A stretch of 64,000 nt of DNA, from assembly GCA_034687125.1 (NCBI GenBank), contig JAQGBZ010000014.1, positions 186,001-250,000 of the forward strand, read 5' to 3'. The stretch comes from Neelides folsomi (Eukaryota > Arthropoda > Collembola > Neelipleona > Neelidae). This document shows positions 51,680 through 64,000 of the stretch, piece after piece (positions within the stretch are counted from its first letter, which is position 1; each line of letters starts with the position of its first letter). The notes beneath the pieces are model-generated. The model made no database searches. It was not told the DNA's origin and worked only from the letters and a program-made list of their open reading frames with translations. A program made the translations under genes and the position numbers.

Positions 51680-53397
51680 AATAACTAAATATTCCATCGA
51701 GATATTTTCATTTTCATATTCCCATATTGCTAAAACTTTCTTTTTGAAATTCATACGCTTAAGATGACAATTTGAGAGTTTAGATGCGTATGATTTTTAG
51801 AAAAAGAATTTACTTTCCCAACAACATAAAATTTGTTCAAGCAAGAAAATTATTGTCAGTGTAAGCTCTCTGTCATCTACCCGTGGATGTGGATATGTGT
51901 GCAAGTGGTGTAAGTAACATATACTTACATAAATAAAATATTTATGTACTATATAAGACGTGAACATCATTGTTACCTATAAACTTACTGCCTTTACTTC
52001 CTGTCACATATTTATATACCTACATAAATACATGCTTTATAAATATACCTTTAGGTATGCATAAGTAGTAAGTAGTTAGTAATACCTAAAGATATTTTTA
52101 TCTTTTCTTTCCATTCCATATAAAATTCTTAGGCAAGAAATATTAAGTTCCACATTTATACATATTTTACAATATGAAATTAAATTTATTTTTGATATTT
52201 TTTCAATCATTAATAACAAATTAAATGATTCTAATTACTTCAATTGCTAATATCTTAAATAAATACTATTCTTTCCGATAAACCTTTAGCATGGGAAATC
52301 AATTGAGTTAAACAATTTTGTTTTGGATCTTTACATCCTCATTGAGCCACATTGGAATGTGATTTGAAATGGAGATTGTCGGAATTGGAAATGAATTGGG
52401 TTTGAGTATGTCGGAAGTGTGGGAGTAAAACATTTAGGATCTTTTCAACTTAACGTTTTCCTCTCCGCCTTTCTTTGGAGAACCTCCGGAACGCCGGCAG
52501 TTGGGGAAAGTCGCAAGAGAAAATTATTACTCAACTTACTCGCTAGATCTTCTTACAAGCAACGTAAACCCTTCCACGCTCATCGCCCTCCGTCCACGTT
52601 CACGTTCATAAAAACGAACTATATTATTCTTTATCCTTATTAAATTTATCAGTTAAAATACTCTTTTGCTAAAGATTCATTTCATTAATGAATATTATTT
52701 GAATAATGCAATCCTGTATTTAGTAATAAATAAGCGTCCAAGTGTTTTAATCACGGATGACTATTTAACATACCTAAATAGTAAATATTTGAAGAAGAAT
52801 GAATTAAATTACTAAATATATAAAATTAATTATTTAATTAAACTTTTTTGCCGAAATTACGAATATGAAGTTTAAAAATTAATAGATTATTGAAATTATT
52901 TATATTACGAAGATTATTTAATAAATATTTCATAAATAAATGCATGAAATGTAATGTATGAAAAATAAATTGCGTTATTAATGAGAGATTCAACATTTTA
53001 TTTTGTCTTACAAAACGCCTTCGTGATCATCCTTACGCTCTACAAGTACGCAAGAACTGTCATTATAATCATTTAATCATCAATAAACTATGTACTATAC
53101 ATATAAAATGTACAAAGGTATTAAAAATATCAATCATTCATAAAAACATTTTAAAAGATTTGATCAATCTTTTTCTCAACACTCGTGCCGTTTAAGAAGG
53201 GCAACCTTTTCTCACTTTTTCTCAGGAGTTATTAGGAAATATTAAGGTACGTTGATTTTTTGATATAAAAATGGTCCCATTTGTGTGAAAGTGAATGGTA
53301 AGGAAAGTGGGGCAAAAGACATGGATGGATGGGAGAGCTGATGAGGAAGAAAATAAAATAATTGGTATACAAAAGATTATTTCTCTATCTATTGGGT

Positions 53398-56300
53398 TTA
53401 TCTCGTGGCGGGGGCTGGGGTGTGTTGCATGCATCCTTCAACATTCTCCGGCCAGTCGCAAACGTTCTCGTTGGGGTTGAAGACCAAATTGGCGGGGCAG
53501 GGCATGTGATGTTTCCGCTCCCCTTCACACATGTAGTATTTCATGCAGTCGGCCTTGTCCTTGTGATAAGAAATATGGCCGTCTTCTTCGTCACAAATGA
53601 CTTCGTTGGCTGTAGGGAGAAGAAAAAGTTAATTTGAGACTCAATCGACTAGAGGATTATATTGATAATGACAATTGGCTCACGGTCTCGTTTGGAGTTT
53701 CCCTTTCCCCCATTTGCGGTTCCCTCATGGGGCCCCTCGTATTCGAGACCGACTCTGTAGCCCTCGAGCTCTTGAACGAGAGTCTTGACAAGAGGAAACT
53801 TCCCAGATCCGCAATTACCTCGGAAGTCATCTAAATCCATTGACCAGACCATCACGCCGCCGAAGCCTTCCGTTTTCAACCAATCCATCTGAAAGGGTTA
53901 AACCATCAATTACTTCGGTTCACTTACAATTACAACTCCGACTTGGAGCTTCAAGTATTCAAAGTTTCAACTCCAGACCTTGCTCTTGAAAGACCGCTCA
54001 TCGTCAAACCCGACCCATTGATCATTCTTATAGGCAAAGGGAACCATCTGCTCGTTGTCCCAAACGAGCGTCGTGTTCTCTCCACGGAGAAAATCACAGA
54101 CCTACAAGAATTTCGTTAAATTTTAATTCATCCTTAATTGAGATTTGCAATTATAGAATCGCTAATGGAAATCCCATTCTATCTTGTTCTTTATGAATAA
54201 GATTGAAAAATCTTATCTCTTTAAGATTTAATTAGAAAGCTCTTTAATTAAACGATTTCAGATACTTAATTTATTAAATGCAATACTAAGCGATAAAATA
54301 TCATAAGTGTTATTGGGTTTAAATGATTTTAGTTAAATTAAATTACCTCAAAATAAGCGAGGAAACCTTCCTCTCCGGTGTATTTTCCCTTTGACCCTCC
54401 GCTCAATGCTGGAGCTCCAATGTCGAACTTCTCTGGGTCAGTGAGCTTAAAGGTTCTTCCATAAGTGGGCATTCCGACGAGGAGCTTCTCCTTCGGTGCT
54501 CCCATTTTGACCCACTCATTCATGGCAAACTCCACGGTTTTCCTCTTCTGGACCACGGAGGCAGACTCGATGGCTTGAAGTGGGGCATTGTGTCCCACGT
54601 GTTTGTCCCATTGACCGCTCATGTCATAAGTCATGACGTTGAAGAAGTCAACAAACTTTGAGATCTCCGCGACGTCATATCTGGAGAGAAGAATTTCAAT
54701 AAACCGAATTCTTCCCCAGTATGAGAAAGGAGAGATAACAAATTCACATTCAGTATTTATACGAAACATATGGATCTCATACTCCCGTATATTTGTGAAC
54801 TCATGCAACTCATTTACACTCATACATAAAAGGCTTTTATGCCTGAATATTCTACTGTATATAAAGTAAGATATAAATCTCATCTTTCGTATTATAATAT
54901 GAATACGTCATATAAATCTCTCTTTTATCATCTTATTTGTTGGAGATGATTCATGGAGTATTTAAAGTGAACTTACCCCGCTTCGATGGCTTCCTTTGAA
55001 GAAGGCACTTCAGCTGTAAGAATGAGGCGATCCAACTTTGAGGTTTTGGCTTCTCCTTCAAAGGCGAGTCGGAGCTCTCGGATGAAATCTAGGAAAGACG
55101 CTCGGTCGTCTTCTCCCCTGATCAAAGCAAATGGTTAATTGAGAGCTCACAATTGTTTCGAATCTCACTCAGGGAATTGCCAGTCCACGTCTAATCCATC
55201 AAAGCCGTGTTCGCGAAGAAACTCCACAGCATCGTAGACGAATTGGTTCATTCGAAAGATATTGGAAGTGAGGTCTTTGAAAGGCTTTTTCCCAAACGCC
55301 CATCCTCCCAGGGATAAAATGACCTGGAATCAAGAAGAGTTGAAACGGAGAAAAATATACATCTTTTTATCCTCAAACGACAAGGCGCCGAATTGAGTGA
55401 AAAAAATAGTGTCGTAAACCTTAAGGTCCGAGTTTTTCTCTTTTAAAGCTTGCAATTTCTTGTAATTTCCTTGTTTGTAGTCATCTCCGATATCTCCCGC
55501 ATCACCTGGGGCCAATTTGTTCTCCTGTAAAAAATACGATTGGGCCGTTACTACACGTTTTCCGCTACTTAAAAATTCATTTATTTGAGCTACATAGATG
55601 AAGAGTTCTTCCACTTAAGTTTAACTTACTCCTACCTATGGTTATGCCCTTAACTCTGGTTATCAACTATACTTTAAAGCACATTAAAGTAAATTATACC
55701 TATAAATACTGTGTAAGTATACCTGTACGAAAGTGTAAAATTAAGATTGAGTTTGTACCAATGTAATATACATAAGAGGAACCTATTCTAACTAAAGTAC
55801 ACATTCGGGCATGGACATACATTTATGCACTGATGGGGTTAGGAACTTTATATTTTGAACTTGAATGCTTTCCACAGCACAGTACATTAAACTCTTATGG
55901 AATGAAAATGGGTTCTTGAAGAGGATCTTTCATTGGATTAAATTTCCTGCTTTAACTCTCTCTCTCAGATTAATGCATCCATAATTTTGAATTGTCTGGC
56001 CCAAGGAACTTTCATATTCAAACCGTGTACAATCAAAGGGCCTTTGTTAACACAGTGTTCTCCAGGGCGGTCCTTTGAACAAGAAATGAAGGGAAAAAAT
56101 GCAAACCTTGAGTTTGGCATAGGCATAGACGACATGTGTGCAGAGTTTGGGGTCCACGTCGTCAATTGTAAATCTCCCGGCTCCTTCGCGCTTCCCGGAC
56201 CAATTCGTTATGTAACAGAGGATTTGGGCTGGGCGGCCTAATTCAAAAGTTGAGGAATTAAAAAAAATTTAAAGTTGAAGGATTAAAAAGAACATGAAAG

Positions 56301-59300
56301 ACATTATGTGACATGGACATGTGTTTAAATGCATTATTTGCTGTTTAAAAGTAGTTTGGAAAGTAATTTGAAAGAAAGTTCATTTTCTTTCTTAAGCACT
56401 TTCCCCAAATAATCCCCCATGAATTTGCACAAGAATGAAAAGTTTCATGAGGCCCCAAGACATGGAAAAAGTGTTACTGTTGAGGTCATCCGGGGTGACA
56501 GGCGTCGGGGCCGATACTTTGAGCTTATTATTATTCTTGGCCTTTGCCAAAACTTCGCTCAAAGAGATTTTCTCCGGAGCAGGTATTGAGGCGATTTTCC
56601 TCTTCCCTCCCGCCACGGCGCTCCAATCCACGTCCTTCGTATTCGCTCCACGTCCTCGCCCGAGTAGCTCTTCGCTATTAAATATAATCTCTTAACTTCC
56701 AAATACTCAAATGATGATAGGCAACCTCATGGCCCCGATAAGAGGATACTTCACGTTCCCGCCACACACAGTCCCTCCAAAATCGTCCATGTCCACTGTC
56801 CACACCATCGCACTGATAACAAAATGTTAAGAATAGAATCATTTTCTATTAACTATCTCCCATTCTTACTAAAAATGAACTCTAAATTGCTCAAAATGAT
56901 CTCAAAACGACTAGAAATGAACTCACAGAAAGAACTCAAGCTTGAAGAAAAAACTTACCCAGCATAGCCAGATTCTTTGATCCACTTCATCTTATTTCTG
57001 ATGGATCGCTCGTCGTCAAATCCAACCCATTGATCGTCATCAATCATATAAGGAACCTTCATTTCGTCGTCCCAAATGTAACTCGCCTTGCCAGCTCGAA
57101 GGATCTCACAGATCTAAAATTTATAAAAATCGTTCCATTAAGTCAGCACGCATTAAATCAAAATGTTTATAAAATTCCAGTCAATCACAAACAGTATCCG
57201 ACTATCCGACATAACTAAAAATACACCATAAAGCTTATTGCGCACTAATTTTTAAGATTAAAAATTAATATTATAAAAATAAGTTTGAAAGAGTTCTAAC
57301 CTCGTAATAAGCAAGGAATCCTCCTTCTTTGGTGTAAACCCCCGCGTTTCCGCCTCCCTTCGAGGCTACATTGACTGAGAAATTGTTCCTGTCAGCCAAA
57401 GTGAAGCTCCGACCATAAGTTGGCATTCCAATCACAAGTTTATCCTTGGGGGCTCCGAGTTTGACCCAAAGCCCTGCCGCGTGGTCAACACTCAGCTGCT
57501 TTCTCCACTCGGAGTCGGACGAAGGGGCGTAAAGGGGAGCATTGTGCCCTGTTTGGGATTCCCATTTACCGTGGAAGTCATAAGCCATCAAGTTGATAAA
57601 GTCCAAATAACTGAAACCCAACAATAATCATAAGCATGATCTTTTTGGCTTTGACTTCGCATTAAGAAGACATTTCAGACATAAAGAAGAAATAACCTTG
57701 CAACTTGAGGGACGTCATATCCACCACGGATGGAATCGGGTCCAACTGGGACTGCGGCCGTGAGGAGAAGTTTCGGCTTCTTCGTTTCCTCTGCTTCGGC
57801 CTCGAAGGCTTCTTTCAGTTCTTTACAAGACAAATTAAATTTTGTCATGATCATAATGACCGCCAAGAGGAATGGGAAGAACGGGCAAAACAGAGCCTGT
57901 GTTTCTCTGGGTGGGGAAACAAGGAGAAAGAGGAGGAAGTTTCTTATTGATGCTTTTAGTTTAGGTGAGTTTAGGTGGAGTAATTAGGGACCTATTTAGC
58001 ATTTGTTTCCTGAGCAGGACGAAGAGCTAATTTATAATTTGATTCGACATCCTCTCTTTCCCGTTCTACACGCGGAAGGAGTGAATTAGGGAAGATTGAG
58101 CCTTGGGCCAACGCTCATTTCAACTCCAAATTCAATTTCCTCCCAGCTAGAAAATTAATTTTCCATTTGCGCCTTTTAAGAAATATTTTAAAGATTTTCC
58201 CAGGACTTAAACTTTAGGGACCTGGGGACACTTAAGAAGGGAAGCGGGGAAGTTTTAAAACTTTTTAAAATTAACTTTCTTTTTGTCAGTATTTATTTCA
58301 AGAAAAAGAATAACTGAAAGGAGACCTTTGAGTAGAAGAACATAATTCCGTTTGTCATCTGAGCCCCTAAAAAGAAAGCATATTAGACATCTTTTTTAAT
58401 CAATTCACAAGTATATCCTTAACACAATCAACCGATATCTTCTAAGATATAAGTAAGAATATGTATACGTACGTATATATCTAAGATGTAATGCTTGTTA
58501 TGTATGATATATTATAAAAAATATGCCATACTCATACAGTGAAATCCACATATAAAGTTATCATATTTTTATATTGATATCCAAGTTATCCTAGATATTC
58601 AATATAAGCGAAAGTTTCATAAAGTTGAAGAACTTCTTAATAAACAAAAGTTTGATATAAAAGTTAAAAAACCATTGTAAAAATAAAACTTATCTATTGT
58701 AAGAAAATGAAGTTACTTATTAACTTTGAAAAGTAAGAGTATAAAAGCACTACAAAGACTCGATGAACTCTTAATCATGAATACATATTTTACTTATTAC
58801 TAAAATAAAATACTCCCGAGATTATTAAATACTACGAGAATCTTCTAATCACGTTAAAAATCTACATAAATAAATATTATGCTACAATATTTAATATTAC
58901 CTATTATGCTACCTATCATACATAACTTAATGAAAGAATCTTTTAAGTCATATAAGTATTTTTTTAATACTTAGGAGTATTATGGCTTTCAATATGTAAT
59001 TTAGTGTTCTTATAACGTATAACTTATGAATAACTTATGTATGGTACATACCATATAATGTAATGTATGGTGTATGTATGTATGTAGTAGAAACTACTTC
59101 AATATACTGTACTATAGATCTATTAAAATTACCGCTTATTGAAGATATTTCCCAAATAAGAGTTTGCTAAGGGCAAAAAGAGTTTATAAATTAGATTTCT
59201 TACTTTGGATATTCCCAGTCGATATCCAATCCATCAAAGTTCCTCTCTCTCAAGTAAGGAATGGCACTGAAGACGAAGATTTGGCGAGAGTATCTCGTTG

Positions 59301-61813
59301 CAGCCATCTCTTTGAACTTTTGCGTCCCAAAAGACCATCCACCTTAAATTGTCCAAAATTGGTCTTTTAACTCATCTTGTCATCTTATTGCACATCACAA
59401 CACATCCATAAATCCATACACATCCAAAGTATACCAACATAGAAACAATACAGCATTTAAGTTTAACTGAAATACATAGCCATATAAATATACACATTCA
59501 TATAAAGAGCTATTCATATAGGTCCATATATAGAATAGGGAAAAGTCTATTCCAATTCCCAACTTCCAATTGAGTGTCGGCAAAGTGGAGTTGAGCCGGT
59601 AAATCATTTTACATTTACCGATGGACGCCATCCACAGGGGATCTGCGTCTCCGCCTTAATTGAATAGGTGCTAAACGATGGAGCATTTGCGATTAATCAA
59701 CTTACGCCGAGCTCCCATTATCGCTTATCTCACAATCCCTCTCTCCACAAGAGAGCTCCGCAGAGCCCAATAGACCTCAACATGGTAAAGAGGCTTAATC
59801 TAGTTTTAAAATTTCTCAATTCCTCTCATCCGAAGGTTCTCAAGGATGTTCGCACAACCCAAACTTTCATAACGGTGCGAAGTGAGAGAAAAAAATTATC
59901 GTACTTCTCTTTCATTTGACCCTAATTCTCCCTTGTAAGCCAATATTATCTCAATTCCTTCTCTTTTTATCTTTCCCATTACCAAACACCACAACAAAAA
60001 CACATTTCGCACACCTCAAAATAACCCCTTTGCATACCCTATTTAACATAGCCTTAATGTTACTCACTTTAATCTTAACGTGCTTTATGCACTTTGAGTC
60101 TTTAAGTAAGTAACTATACATAGAAAAGAAGATAATAAATGTTTTTTACACATACCGATAGCAAGGAGAGTTTTGAGATCAGGGTTTGCCTTTTTCAAAG
60201 CATTAATTCTGTCATAGAGGCCAACTTTCCCATCCTTGGTTTCATCATTGGTCTCGAACGAAGAGAGTTTCCCTATCACATTAAAAAAGTGCAATAATAG
60301 TATCATCATTCAATGCAAGTATGCTTATTTAGGTGAAAAGGAAACGGACTCCACAATGTTTTTTATGTCATCAATGAATCATCAAATTCATTTACGTTTT
60401 CATCCTCCTTTGGATTATAATGAATAATTAATTGAATTTACAATACGTTCTAATGACCTTATTATTTCATTATAATCGCATTATAAGGCTTTATAATTGG
60501 ATCTTGGTAAATTAAAATGTTAAAGCTCATTACCCTTCTTCATCCATCCAAAGGCGAAAATGACGTGAGTACAGAGATCAGCTGGAATGTCTTCCGGGAG
60601 AAACTTCCCGATTTTCGGTCGATACTGCGACCAGTTGGTGTAATAACAAACAACTTTCTCATACCCCTTGCCCGATGAGGACTTGACAGAGTTTGCATTG
60701 GCAGCTGGGGAAAGTCTATTTGGCTTCAACCTCGCCGTGACTCTGTTTGCAATGCTCCCGGCCGTCTCCGGCTCCTCCACCCGAACACGATTCCTCAATG
60801 GAACTTTCCTTATCCTGCTGCTGCTCGTCTCCTCAACGGCCGTGGCTGCTGTGGTCGTCACTTTCGTCCCGGATCTTTGGTTTGTGGCCGGGCGTCTTGT
60901 GCGGAATCGGGACCTAAGGGTTGTCTTATTCCCGCCATCTATAAATATTTTTTATTAATTAGCCTCTATTAATTATACTGCAGTAACTGATTATAATTTT
61001 TGCACTTCCTAGTATTTCTTTCTCTAGGATGATACATGGCCATTTTAGCCATACATTATTGCATAGGGTTCAATATTTCATAAAAGCAGGATTAAATATT
61101 ATATCAACCCGCCTTGTTTCAATATTTATTACTAATAAATAATATTGTGTAAGGACTTAAATTGTTAAGACATTGAAATCAAAGGGACGAGTTGACATAT
61201 AAATATTAAAAGCGAGGAAGTGGGTGTTGTCCTAATGGCCACCATCCATTCCTTTGTTTGTATTGAGAAAAGGCAGTGGAGAAGAAAGAATCTCATTGTG
61301 AGGAAGAAGAAGAGGAAGAAGAAGAGATTCTAATCCAATTCTCCCTTCCCCTACACTTTTTATCGTTTCCCAAAGAGCCTCTTTGTTCTCAAGAAAAGAA
61401 GAGGAAAAAACTGCCGTTTACATATTTAAAATTCTGGGCCGAGGATGAGGAATCGGGGAGTAAAAGAAGCCAACGAGTCCCTCCACTCCGATTCCTCATC
61501 CTCCGGGTTCTTTTACTCTCCGATTCCTCATCCTTCTTCGTCTCGACGGCCGTTCCGGGCAAACCGAGGAAGAGATATGGAGAGGAAATATGCAACTTAT
61601 GAGTCGTAAAGATAATAAAACCTCTCATCCCATTTGCCTCAGAAGAGAAAGGGCTAAAGTCAAGCGCTTGTGAATGATACTTGAGGGTTTTTAACGGGGA
61701 AATGAAGAGACATTAAAACATTAATTCTTTTTACCTGCTTCTCCTTCTGCCGTGAAGAGGGAAAGGAACAGAAGGGCCGAGACGACTGTGACAAAATGCT
61801 GAGTCCACAGCAT
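53398..61813 (-). CDS. Cht7: Group III-type chitinase: two GH18 domains plus a chitin-binding domain
   Basis: Eighteen exons: 61813-61735, 60938-60534, 60272-60156, 59342-59204, 58366-58326, 57820-57697, 57610-57301, 57113-56959, 56812-56726, 56674-56478, 56237-56107, 55524-55420, 55323-55169, 55117-54977, 54680-54347, 54101-53979, 53888-53684, 53609-53398. All phases fit and the product is 1019 residues (insect Cht7 is about 980). It has a signal peptide (1-26), a basic Ser/Thr-rich linker, GH18 domain 1 (about 125-485), GH18 domain 2 (about 550-925) and a six-cysteine CBM14 (about 955-1008). Domain 1 has every GH18 motif: LLAIGGWSFG, DGLDIDWEYP (Glu244), MAYDFHG, MVWTVDMDD. Domain 2 has LSLGGWAFG, MTYDMSG and MVWSMDLDD, but reads DGLDVDWQFP, so the catalytic acid is Gln679. 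Group III chitinases act on cuticle chitin during growth and moulting. Confidence 0.92.
61443..61533. repeat. Near-perfect inverted repeat in chitinase intron 1
   Basis: 26-bp arms at 61443-61468 (starting GGATGAGGAATCGG) and 61508-61533 pair with one mismatch across a 39-nt loop. The loop also contains a direct copy of CCGATTCCTCATCC. Transcribed RNA would fold into a stable hairpin. Confidence 0.75.
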
Positions 61814-64000
61814 CTCACCTATAAACAACAACATTTGTTAATTGAGCGAGAATTGGAGTTCATTTGGAATTATTTTTATAATCTTTCCAATCCTCTTTGT
61901 CATCATCTTTCCCCTCGCGTGCGGCCGCCCAACCCAGACGACATTCAAAACCTTCCAACACAATGAGAACTTATAGAAAAACTTGAGAGCATTGAATATA
62001 AGAGGATTTGATAGGGAGCTTATGGGAACATCGTTTCTGATCTAAATGATCACAAGACTTTTCCTCAGACCCCAAATACTTATAAATCTTTTCTTGGACC
62101 ACCAAGTAAAGATGTTTATTCCATAGGAAAATATGTTTATACAGCTTTATAAGGTCTCGCAAGAAAGGCAAGCACGCGAATCTAACATTTTTTTGCACAC
62201 CAAAAAGAAACGTTTAAAAATATTTACTCACAACTAGAAACTTTCCTGAGATTTCCATATTAAATTCACTCGGGTTCGGAGTATGTATGAGACAAAGAAA
62301 TTAATATAATATTTGTTGTTTTGTAGTAATAATTGGAAACCAAGAACTTTAATTATTTTTCATTGAACTTTATTTTGCCCATTTTAAACGTTAATTGGAA
62401 TTTTTCTTGAATTTTAGTAAGGGAATTAATTTAGGAAGTTACAGTTAACGAGTTATTTGAATGAACAACCATAATATTCAAATAATCATAGTTGCATTGT
62501 TGTTGAATAAAACTGTGAATCATTTAATTTACTAATATAATATTGAAGCAATTTTTCTCATTTGCTAAATTATGCATCGCTATAAAAATACATTTTAATT
62601 CAATGCGAAAGATGAAAAAAAGTTTTAATTTACTTCCTAGTTATTTCTTGTTAAAACCAATGAAAGGTATATTTAATTGCTTTTACATTTATATTTCATT
62701 TCAGTAACTTGTATATCTATATTATCTATCTTCAATCAAAGGAATGCTATTAAAAGAAAAAAATAAATTACGTTTTTTATTAAAGGTTATTCTGCGTTTT
62801 GCATTAAATTGTAACTCTATGTATATTGTTATTAAACTTTTTATACTTTTATCAAATGTTTAGCATAAAATGTATATAAGGAATAAGGGATGGTGCAATA
62901 ATGAAAAATTTTAATATCTTTCAAAGAGAGCACTGAAACATTCATTTATGATATGAAAAGAATAATTTAATACAACATGATTTGATTGAATATTTATAAG
63001 ACTTCCTTCTATACATATTATATTATCTTTTTGAAATCTCTCAATGTTTACTTTTGATTCTTTTCTCAATATTATTCTAAAGTCAGCAGATCTTTGTGAT
63101 ATCTTCGCAATCAAGTTTTAGAAAAAGTTTTGACTTTTGATGATTAATGAATTCATTCCTTTTCATTTTCATTTGGTAAATGTCTTGCATATCTAAAATG
63201 TATACCTACCCACACTCACCATCAATGTAAGCTTTAAAACCTTAACAAACCAAATTTTTTATTCAAATAGAAATTATTTGTGAAAGGGGAAACTCTTTTA
63301 TTTTATTATGCATTCAGAGATTATTTAATTAATCAAATTTGGTTACTCGCTTGACTTTTGGTGTTTTGAGGAAAAAGGAGAACGGCAAAGATAAATGCCT
63401 TAAAGGCTTGTGATTTCGATTTAAAAGTCTGTAATAGTGAGGTACAAGAATGGCAAAGCCTTGATTTAAATCATGATAAAATTGGCTATAATTTAATCGG
63501 ATTAAAAATTTGACATTTTGATTGTTTGTTCCTTGAATCAACATAATAATAGTTGGATACAGGCTCAATAGCAAATTGGATCACATTGAGATTGCTTGAG
63601 TTTATCTACATAAGTGCGAGGGAGGGAGCGTCAAAGGGTCCGACAGGTGTGAGAGATCGCAATGAGAGAGCACGTCGAGAGAGGTGAGTGGGTAATGGAG
63701 ATTAATTATCCGCCCCTCTCAGAATTTCTAATTTGTCTCCTCATTGATATGACGGAGAGGGTGAGGGGCAGTCTGTTACCTCTACAGCCTTCATCTCCAT
63801 CACTTTCCTCGTCCTCAGCGTAAAAATGGAGAATGTTGGTGATTATACATACATGAGGGATCTCTTTAAGAACCTCCACAATCCAATTCCTTCATAATTA
63901 ATAGGATAGAGTGGAGTAAAATTAAATTGCTGTAGGCGAAGAGCCGCGCCTCATTCTCAAGGAAAACTGGAGCAGCAGTGAGAAACGAGAGAGCCTTTCC
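61814..64000. other. Upstream region of the chitinase gene
   Basis: Promoter and 5' flank. No second gene is clear. GC-richer sequence near 63600-63780 has a GTGAGT that could be a donor on the plus strand, without further support. Confidence 0.45.

Larger units (their letters stand above)
40012..53397. other. 13-kb gene-poor region
   Basis: AT-rich DNA between the 5' end of the Ras-like gene and the 3' end of the chitinase gene. No exon chain could be assembled. GC-richer patches near 42400-42600, 49560-49760 and 52430-52610 could be distal 5'UTR exons or regulatory islands. At 49.6 kb, minus strand, an ATG and 28 codons run to a good GTAAGA donor, but there is no supporting partner exon. 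Repeats are listed separately. Confidence 0.5.

Noticed and set aside
52419-52643. 74-codon plus-strand ORF
   Set aside because: GTG start only, no neighbours, composition typical of chance.
56392-56477. Read-through end of chitinase exon 10, which would terminate the protein after the first GH18 domain
   Set aside because: A phase-1 donor (ACA|GTAACA) joins exactly to the phase-compatible acceptor of the second domain and keeps the 1020-codon frame.

Overview
This window is eukaryotic nuclear DNA from an animal, almost certainly an arthropod. The genes are split by mostly short GT..AG introns. They include a two-catalytic-domain chitinase with a peritrophin-type chitin-binding domain and a snakeskin-type septate-junction protein, both arthropod hallmarks, alongside conserved metazoan genes (Axin, actin, ADSL, COX10, RpS26, Josephin protease). 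The non-coding DNA is AT-rich and I see no full-length transposons. I cannot name the species. All gene models below were assembled by hand from splice sites, reading-frame continuity and remembered family sequences. For the complete models the exon lengths sum to whole codons.

Left third (1-15 kb), dense. A partial secreted LDLa/CUB gene (-), then a Josephin-domain deubiquitinase (-) that shares a 76-bp divergent promoter with an OGFOD3-like membrane protein (+). Next is adenylosuccinate lyase (-), whose 3.1-kb first intron holds the whole snakeskin gene on the opposite strand. An unrecognised two-membrane-segment protein (+) follows, then a three-exon actin gene (-) with a 5'UTR intron and a CArg-box promoter.

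Middle (15-40 kb). A 9-kb gene-poor stretch carries scattered exon-like pieces, mostly on the minus strand and possibly part of a gene divergent from Axin. Axin (+, 12 exons, 575 aa) ends tail-to-tail with RpS26 (-). COX10 (-) is head-to-head with a mitochondrially targeted M3-family peptidase relative (+). A Ras-like small GTPase (-) follows.

Right third (40-64 kb). A 13-kb gene desert contains a short foldback element and small repeats. An 18-exon group III-type chitinase (-, 1019 aa) then runs from 61.8 to 53.4 kb.

The main surprise is that several conserved enzymes have lost catalytic residues while keeping their fold and gene structure. The M3 peptidase has lost its whole zinc motif. 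The second chitinase domain has Gln in place of the catalytic Glu. The OGFOD3-like protein lacks both parts of the iron triad. The Ras-like GTPase has non-standard residues at the positions that control GTP hydrolysis. I found no tRNA, CRISPR array, viral gene or prokaryotic operon.
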